DNA of 10,903 bases from Clostridiales bacterium (GTDB taxonomy: Bacteria > Bacillota > Clostridia > Christensenellales > UBA1242): assembly GCA_003453435.1 (NCBI GenBank), contig DMLH01000050.1, positions 1 through 10,903 on the forward strand, written 5' to 3'. Below the pieces are notes generated by a model. It had not been told where the DNA came from. It saw only the letters and a program-made list of their open reading frames with translations, and searched no databases. Every line of letters begins with the position of its first letter. The stretch's first letter is position 1. Shown in pieces: positions 7,118 to 10,903 of this stretch. Both the position numbers and the translations under genes were made by a program.

Positions 7118-8028
7118 AAAAAAGCAAAAATATTTGTAAAAATTCAGCAAATGAAAACTGCAATAAAAGTATAGTAGAATTAAATAAAACTAATAAAAAC
7201 CCAAAAAAACTGCAAAAAAACAATAATTTTAATGAAAATATCTCTGATGCACGAAAAAAATATTTAAAAAAACAACGCAATAATAAAATTTTTGTTATTT
7301 CAATTAGAGTTTTAATTTTTGTTATGTTTTTTGCACTTTGGCAGATTCTTGCCGATGTTGGTGCAATAAATGTGTTCGTGTTTAGTAGTCCATCAAAAAT
7401 GCTTGCAACAGTTGTGGATTTGTTTGCAACAGGCAATTTGGTTCACCATATGTTTATAACTTTTTATGAGGCCTTTTTAGGCTTTATTATTGCAACGGTT
7501 TTAGGATATTTAATTGCAATATTGCTTTGGTGGAACGAAAGACTGCGACAGATATTAGAACCTTATATTATAATTTTAAACAGTCTGCCAAAAGTTGCAT
7601 TGGGGCCAATTATTATAATTTGGTTTGGTGCAGGCACAAAAGCAATAATTGTTATGGCAATTTTAATTATGATTATTATAACAGTTATATCAATATTAAA
7701 CTCTTTTGTATCTTGTGATAAAAATAAAATACTTTTAATGAAAAGTATGGGAGCAAACAAGTGGCAAATATTAACTAAATTAGTAATACCCAATGGAAGG
7801 CAGGAATTTATGTCTGTTCTAAAAATAAATGTTGGTATGACATGGGTTGGCACAATTATGGGAGAGTATCTTGTTAGTAAGGCGGGCCTTGGATATTTAA
7901 TTGTGTACGGTAGCCAAGTGTTTAAATTAGATCTAGTTATGACAAGCATATTAATATTGTGTTTGCTTGCGGGTTTAATGTATGGTCTAGTTTGCTTAAT
8001 AGACAAATTTATTAGCAAAAAGCAATAA
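7114..8028 (+). CDS. ABC transporter permease, SsuC/TauC/ThiX-like, with an N-terminal extension
   Basis: A 304-residue BPD-type permease. Hydrophobic segments lie near 59-80, 115-139, 151-172, 176-197 and 275-296, with a weaker one around 236-255. 'NSLPKVALGPIIIIWFG' (156-172) is typical of SsuC/TauC permeases. The cytoplasmic coupling loop (EAA loop) is residues 208-227, with the key glycine in LMKSMGANKWQI followed by LVIPNG. Family members are usually about 250-270 residues. The excess here is the first 58 residues, of which 30 are Lys or Asn, giving a soluble, probably disordered, cytoplasmic tail. The next in-frame Met is residue 71, inside the first helix, so a shorter ATG start is not available. 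GGGAGG at 7098-7103 supports the ATG at 7114, which overlaps the ATPase stop. It forms an importer with the ATPase and the divergent lipoprotein. Confidence 0.92.
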   Translation: MKKSKNICKNSANENCNKSIVELNKTNKNPKKLQKNNNFNENISDARKKYLKKQRNNKIFVISIRVLIFVMFFALWQILADVGAINVFVFSSPSKMLATVVDLFATGNLVHHMFITFYEAFLGFIIATVLGYLIAILLWWNERLRQILEPYIIILNSLPKVALGPIIIIWFGAGTKAIIVMAILIMIIITVISILNSFVSCDKNKILLMKSMGANKWQILTKLVIPNGRQEFMSVLKINVGMTWVGTIMGEYLVSKAGLGYLIVYGSQVFKLDLVMTSILILCLLAGLMYGLVCLIDKFISKKQ

Positions 8029-8049
8029 AAATCAACATTTTTGATTATT

Positions 8050-8088
8050 AAATATAGATTTTACACAAGTAATTTCTATATTTTTTTT
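8050..8088 (+). terminator. Rho-independent terminator of the ATPase-permease operon
   Basis: AAATATAGA (8050-8058) pairs with TCTATATTT (8075-8083). After a TT/TT internal loop, TTAC (8061-8064) pairs with GTAA (8069-8072) around the loop ACAA. The 3' arm runs into TTTTT (8084-8088). Confidence 0.75.
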
Positions 8089-8148
8089 GAAACCAATTTT
8101 GTAAGTATGTCTAAAAACTATATATTTATTAAATGTTTTTAAAACATA

Positions 8149-8177
8149 TTGACAAAATTTTTTTTTTGTTTTATACT
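8149..8177 (+). promoter_or_regulatory. Promoter of the small membrane protein gene, with T10 in the spacer
   Basis: A perfect TTGACA (8149-8154) and TATACT (8172-8177) stand at the optimal 17-base spacing. Ten consecutive T residues (8158-8167) fill most of the spacer. Transcription would begin near 8184, which excludes any translation start upstream of it, including the ATG at 8133. Confidence 0.8.
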
Positions 8178-8196
8178 TATATACATAAATGGCTAT

Positions 8197-8201
8197 GGAG
8201 G
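8197..8201 (+). promoter_or_regulatory. Ribosome-binding site fixing the start at 8208
   Basis: GGAGG is followed by six bases (CTAAAT) and then ATG at 8208. An in-frame ATG at 8133 lies upstream of the promoter and has no such site, so 8208 is the real start. Confidence 0.85.
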
Positions 8202-8207
8202 CTAAAT

Positions 8208-8444
8208 ATGTTATTAGAATCATTTTTAAGTGTAATTAGTAATCCTCTTTATATAGTTGCAATAATTTTTGCGTCACTTGGTATTGCATGTGCACTTATT
8301 GCAAAAAAAGTGACAAAGGTTGTTAGAAAAACAGAGGAAGTTAAACCGGATGATAAATTGCTTTTAGTATTAAAGTTGGCAGGTCTTGCTTTAATATTGT
8401 TTGGATTTATTTTATTAGTTATTGGTGGAATAATAGTAGTGTAA
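8208..8444 (+). CDS. Small two-helix membrane protein, unknown function
   Basis: A 78-residue protein I do not recognise. Two hydrophobic segments, about residues 13-33 and 51-77, flank a charged loop (KKVTKVVRKTEEVKPDD). The predicted form is a helical hairpin in the cytoplasmic membrane with the Lys/Arg-rich loop inside and both ends outside. There is no signal peptidase site or lipobox, and no cysteine pair. The second helix is rich in Gly, Leu and Ile (LFGFILLVIGGIIVV). The gene stands alone, with a near-consensus promoter, a strong ribosome-binding site and its own terminator, so it is a real expressed unit and not a fragment of the transporter upstream or tyrS downstream. It could be a general small membrane protein of this lineage. 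Neither a toxin nor a transporter accessory role can be supported. Confidence 0.8.
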   Translation: MLLESFLSVISNPLYIVAIIFASLGIACALIAKKVTKVVRKTEEVKPDDKLLLVLKLAGLALILFGFILLVIGGIIVV

Positions 8445-8451
8445 TAAATTG

Positions 8452-8478
8452 GCAAATTCTTAGTGAGTTTGCTTTTTT
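8452..8478 (+). terminator. Rho-independent terminator after the small membrane protein gene
   Basis: GCAAATTC (8452-8459) pairs with GAGTTTGC (8465-8472), with one G-U pair, around the loop TTAGT. It is followed by six T (8473-8478) and a further T-rich stretch. Confidence 0.85.
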
Positions 8479-8542
8479 ATTTATTTGTTTTTAGTTGCGC
8501 TACAAAGTGACTTTTTTTGATTATTAATTATTAATAATAGTT

Positions 8543-8570
8543 TTGTAAATTAGTAATTTAATGTTATAAT
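8543..8570 (+). promoter_or_regulatory. Predicted promoter of the tyrS operon
   Basis: A perfect TATAAT (8565-8570) is preceded at 16 bases by a weak TTGTAA (8543-8548). Transcription would start near 8577, leaving a leader of about 26 bases before the ATG at 8603. That is too short for a T-box riboswitch. AGGAG at 8592-8596 is the ribosome-binding site. Confidence 0.55.
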
Positions 8571-8602
8571 AATAATCGCTACAAATTTACTAGGAGAATT
8601 TT

Positions 8603-9814
8603 ATGAGTAATATAATTGAAGAATTAAAAGAGAGAGGCTTGGTTAAGCAGGTTATTTTTGAGGAAGAATTAAAAGAACTTTTTGATAAGCAAAAAGTTAG
8701 TTTTTATGTTGGCTTTGACCCTACTGCAGACAGTTTGCATGTAGGCCATTTTACAACGCTTTTAATGGCTTCAAGGCTTCAAAAAGCAGGTCATAAGCCA
8801 TACATTTTGGTTGGTGGTGGCACAGGACTTATTGGTGACCCAAGTGGCAGAACTGATATGCGCCCAATGATGACAAAAGAGCAAGTTGCCAACAATGTTG
8901 AAAGCATAAAAAAGCAATGTGAAAAATTTGTTAGTTTTGAAGGTGAAAATGGCGCAGTTCTTGTAAATAATGCTGATTGGCTGGCAACATTAAATTATAT
9001 TGATTTTATTAGAGAAGTTGGCGGAAATTTATCAGTTAACAAAATGCTGTCGTATGATGCTTTTAAAACAAGATTTGAAAGAGGCTTGTCATTTTTAGAA
9101 TTTAATTATATGCCAATGCAGGCTTATGATTTTTATCACTTGTATAAAACATATAACGTACAACTTGAAGTTGGCGGTGATGACCAATGGGCCAATATGA
9201 TTGAAGGTGCAGAACTTATTAGAAGAAAACTTAAAAAATCTGCTTTTGCACTTACATTTCCACTTTTAACAAAGCCCGACGGATCAAAAATGGGCAAAAC
9301 AGCAGGTGGAGCAATCTGGCTTGACCCACAAAAAACAACACCAATTCAAATGTATCAGTTTTTTAGAAATGTTGATGACTGTTTGGTTGAAAAAGAACTT
9401 AGAATGTTTACATATTTGCCACTTGAAGAAATTAAAGAATTAACACAATTTAAAGATGAAAGAATCAACAAAGCAAAAGAAATTCTTGCCTATGAAATTG
9501 TTAAAATAGTGCACGGAAAAAATGTTGCTGATGAAACAATTGAGCAAATAAAAGCAAGTTTTGCTGGCGACACACAAAATATGATTGAAGAAGAATTAAA
9601 CGCTAGTGAAATTAAAACCATTTTAGACTTAGTTGTAAAATTTGGCGAAGCAAAAAGCAATGGAGAAGCCAGAAGATTAATTGATGGTAGAGCAATAAAA
9701 ATTAACGATAGAATAATTGATAATTATTTTGATGAAATACCAGAAAAAGTTGATGGTGAATTTGTATTTCATAAAGGCAAAAAATTGCATTTAAAAATAA
9801 AAATTAAGGCTTAA
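8603..9814 (+). CDS. tyrS: Tyrosyl-tRNA synthetase
   Basis: A 403-residue class I synthetase that joins tyrosine to tRNA-Tyr in the cytoplasm using ATP. The Rossmann catalytic domain begins with YVGFDPTADSLHVGH, whose HVGH (46-49) is the HIGH motif. GGGTGLIGDPSGR follows (71-83). Y175 and Q173 lie in the tyrosine pocket segment PMQAYDF (171-177), followed by VGGDDQWANM (190-199). The second signature is KMGKT (229-233), the TyrS form of KMSKS. The C-terminal part (about 338-400) is an S4-type RNA-binding domain (GEARRLIDGRAIKINDRII). Length and motifs are complete. The start is supported by AGGAG at 8592-8596. No terminator is seen before the YigZ-family gene 28 bases downstream, so the two are probably co-transcribed. 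In Bacillota tyrS is often T-box controlled; no room exists for that here. Confidence 0.97.
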   Translation: MSNIIEELKERGLVKQVIFEEELKELFDKQKVSFYVGFDPTADSLHVGHFTTLLMASRLQKAGHKPYILVGGGTGLIGDPSGRTDMRPMMTKEQVANNVESIKKQCEKFVSFEGENGAVLVNNADWLATLNYIDFIREVGGNLSVNKMLSYDAFKTRFERGLSFLEFNYMPMQAYDFYHLYKTYNVQLEVGGDDQWANMIEGAELIRRKLKKSAFALTFPLLTKPDGSKMGKTAGGAIWLDPQKTTPIQMYQFFRNVDDCLVEKELRMFTYLPLEEIKELTQFKDERINKAKEILAYEIVKIVHGKNVADETIEQIKASFAGDTQNMIEEELNASEIKTILDLVVKFGEAKSNGEARRLIDGRAIKINDRIIDNYFDEIPEKVDGEFVFHKGKKLHLKIKIKA

Positions 9815-9842
9815 TAGCATAGTTTCATCAATCATTAATTTT

Positions 9843-10451
9843 ATGGAAGTTAAAGGAATAGAGCAAAATAGCGTAAATGAAATAGTAATCAATAAAAGCA
9901 AATTTATTGCTTATTCTTTTGCTGTAAATAATTTGCAGGAAATTGATGAAAAATTGGCATTTTTAAGGCAAAAACACCCAGATGCAACCCACATTTGCTA
10001 TGCCTATTCATTATATCCAAACAAGGAAAAATCTTTTGATGATGCAGAGCCTCAAGGCACAGCCGGAAAACCAATTTTGGACTGCATTAAAAAGGGTGGT
10101 TACCAAAATGTTTTGGTTGCTGTTGTTAGATATTTTGGAGGGGCAAAACTTGGCGCAGGTGGTTTAGTTAGGGCATACTCCAGTGGGGCATCAAATGTGC
10201 TTAAAATATCTGGTATAAAAATTGCAGAAAAATGCTGTAAATTAAACTTTTTTTTAAATATAAATGAAAGCAAATATTTGAAAACATTACAAAACTTAAA
10301 TTTCAAAAAGTTTGAGCATGCTTTTGATGAAGAAATTAGCATTTCTGCATATTGCAAAATTGATGATTTTGATAGTATTAAAAATCAAGTTAAAAATATT
10401 CTCGCAAGAGATGTGAATTTTATTGTTGATGCAAGTGATTATTTTATATAG
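9843..10451 (+). CDS. yigZ: YigZ/YvyE family (IMPACT-type) protein
   Basis: A 202-residue member of UPF0029/IMPACT. The N-terminal domain holds the hallmark motifs: NKSKFIA (18-24), HPDATHICYAY (45-55), DDAEPQGTAGKPIL (66-79) and VRYFGGAKLGAGGLVRAY (95-112). The C-terminal part is a ferredoxin-like domain (DUF1949 type), more diverged and Lys/Asn rich. The eukaryotic homologue IMPACT/YIH1 regulates Gcn2. The bacterial function is not firmly defined; the fold resembles EF-G domains, so ribosome or RNA binding has been suggested. The ATG at 9843 gives the normal family N-terminus, but no Shine-Dalgarno sequence precedes it. It sits 28 bases after tyrS and 27 bases before the methyltransferase gene, consistent with a translation-related operon. 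Length is normal (about 200-215). Confidence 0.93.
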   Translation: MEVKGIEQNSVNEIVINKSKFIAYSFAVNNLQEIDEKLAFLRQKHPDATHICYAYSLYPNKEKSFDDAEPQGTAGKPILDCIKKGGYQNVLVAVVRYFGGAKLGAGGLVRAYSSGASNVLKISGIKIAEKCCKLNFFLNINESKYLKTLQNLNFKKFEHAFDEEISISAYCKIDDFDSIKNQVKNILARDVNFIVDASDYFI

Positions 10452-10478
10452 TTTATAAATTTTAATAGTAGGTGCAAA

Positions 10479-10903
10479 TTGGAACATTATTTTATTGAAA
10501 AAGAGCATAAGGATAGCGATTTTTTTGAATTTACGTGGCAATTTTTAAATTATAGCTATATTTTTAAAAGTTGTGACGATGTTTTTAGTAAAGATAATGT
10601 GGATTATGGCACTTTTGTTTTGCTTAAAGCAATAGCAAAAAACGCAACTATATATGGAGATGTTTTAGATATTGGCTGTGGATATGGAGTTATAGGAATT
10701 GTATTGTCTAAATTGTACCCAGATATTAAAATTACACAAAGTGATGTTAATGAAACTGCTTTAATGTTAACTAGAAATAACATTAAAGTAAACAATGTTA
10801 ATAACATTAAAAAAGTTGTAAAATCCAATGCCTATGAAAATATTGAAGAGAATTTTGATTTTATTATATCAAATCCACCAATTAAGGCAGGCAAAAAAGT
10901 GCT
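10479..10903 (+). CDS. RsmC/YbxB-like 16S rRNA guanine-N2 methyltransferase, 3'-truncated by the window
   Basis: The first 141 residues of a class I SAM-dependent methyltransferase close to the small (about 200-residue) YbxB form of RsmC. It opens with EHYFIEKEH, has VFSKDNVDYGTFVLLKA (the family's 'vFSk--vD-Gt-lLl'), the SAM-binding motif VLDIGCGYGVIGIVLSK, an acidic motif II (SDVNETAL) and the catalytic NPPIKAGKKV at the right edge (NPPY-type motif of N-methyltransferases). RsmC methylates G1207 of 16S rRNA; that this protein has the same target is inferred from family. The start is TTG at 10479. The preceding codons in frame run back to the stop of the previous gene without any ATG, AGGTG lies at 10470-10474, and the opening residues match the family. 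It is the third gene of the tyrS cluster. Confidence 0.9.
   Translation, partial: MEHYFIEKEHKDSDFFEFTWQFLNYSYIFKSCDDVFSKDNVDYGTFVLLKAIAKNATIYGDVLDIGCGYGVIGIVLSKLYPDIKITQSDVNETALMLTRNNIKVNNVNNIKKVVKSNAYENIEENFDFIISNPPIKAGKKV

Noticed and set aside
7563..8018. 151-residue minus-strand ORF opposite the permease
   Set aside because: It lies wholly within a well-supported permease gene. Its Ile/Thr-rich composition is what an antisense frame of hydrophobic codons gives, and no promoter or ribosome-binding site was seen.
8029..8047. Hairpin AATCAA/TTGATT just after the permease stop as terminator
   Set aside because: It has only a six-pair AT-rich stem and no T run; the larger hairpin at 8050-8088 with its T run is the better candidate.
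8133..8207. 25-residue N-terminal extension of the small membrane protein from the ATG at 8133
   Set aside because: The segment contains the promoter (TTGACA 8149, TATACT 8172), has no ribosome-binding site, and the ATG at 8208 has GGAGG at ideal spacing.
10248..10255. T8 run inside the YigZ-family gene as a phase-variable frameshift site
   Set aside because: The gene is a housekeeping type, the run is short for an AT-rich genome, and the frame is intact across it.

Overview
The window is AT-rich DNA with strong Shine-Dalgarno sites, near-consensus sigma-A-type promoters, U-tailed hairpin terminators, a lipobox lipoprotein and Bacillota-type housekeeping genes (57-residue S21, TyrRS, YigZ/YvyE, a YbxB-like methyltransferase). 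TAA, TAG and TGA all act as stops, so the standard bacterial code fits. The best guess is a low-GC Bacillota (Clostridia-like, plausibly an uncultured host-associated lineage); the lineage is inference.

Layout. 1-4765: the 3' part of a giant repeat-built surface protein (InlB B-repeat / Listeria-Bacteroides repeats, MucBP-like modules, C-terminal membrane helix and basic tail), open at the left edge and closed by a hairpin. 4893-5160: a self-contained rpsU unit with its own promoter and a bidirectional terminator shared with the convergent gene. 5163-8088: an ABC importer of the NitT/TauT/SsuABC/ThiXYZ superfamily. Its lipoprotein binding subunit is on the minus strand, divergent from an overlapping plus-strand ATPase-permease pair; the two arms share a 176-bp regulatory region. 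8149-8478: a monocistronic gene for a 78-residue two-helix membrane protein, whose promoter spacer contains a run of ten T. 8543 to the right edge: tyrS, a YigZ/IMPACT-family gene and the start of an RsmC/YbxB-type 16S rRNA methyltransferase gene, closely spaced on one strand with no terminator seen between them, so probably one translation-related operon.

The right half is mostly ordinary. The less ordinary points are: the giant protein's several repeat classes with a transmembrane rather than sortase anchor; the transporter's split, divergent arrangement with a matched 11-mer facing each arm and an Asn/Lys-rich extension on the permease; and the small membrane protein gene, whose promoter has a homopolymer in its spacer and could vary by slippage. 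I found no CRISPR array, tRNA, rRNA, insertion sequence or convincing riboswitch. No gap between genes exceeds 300 bases.
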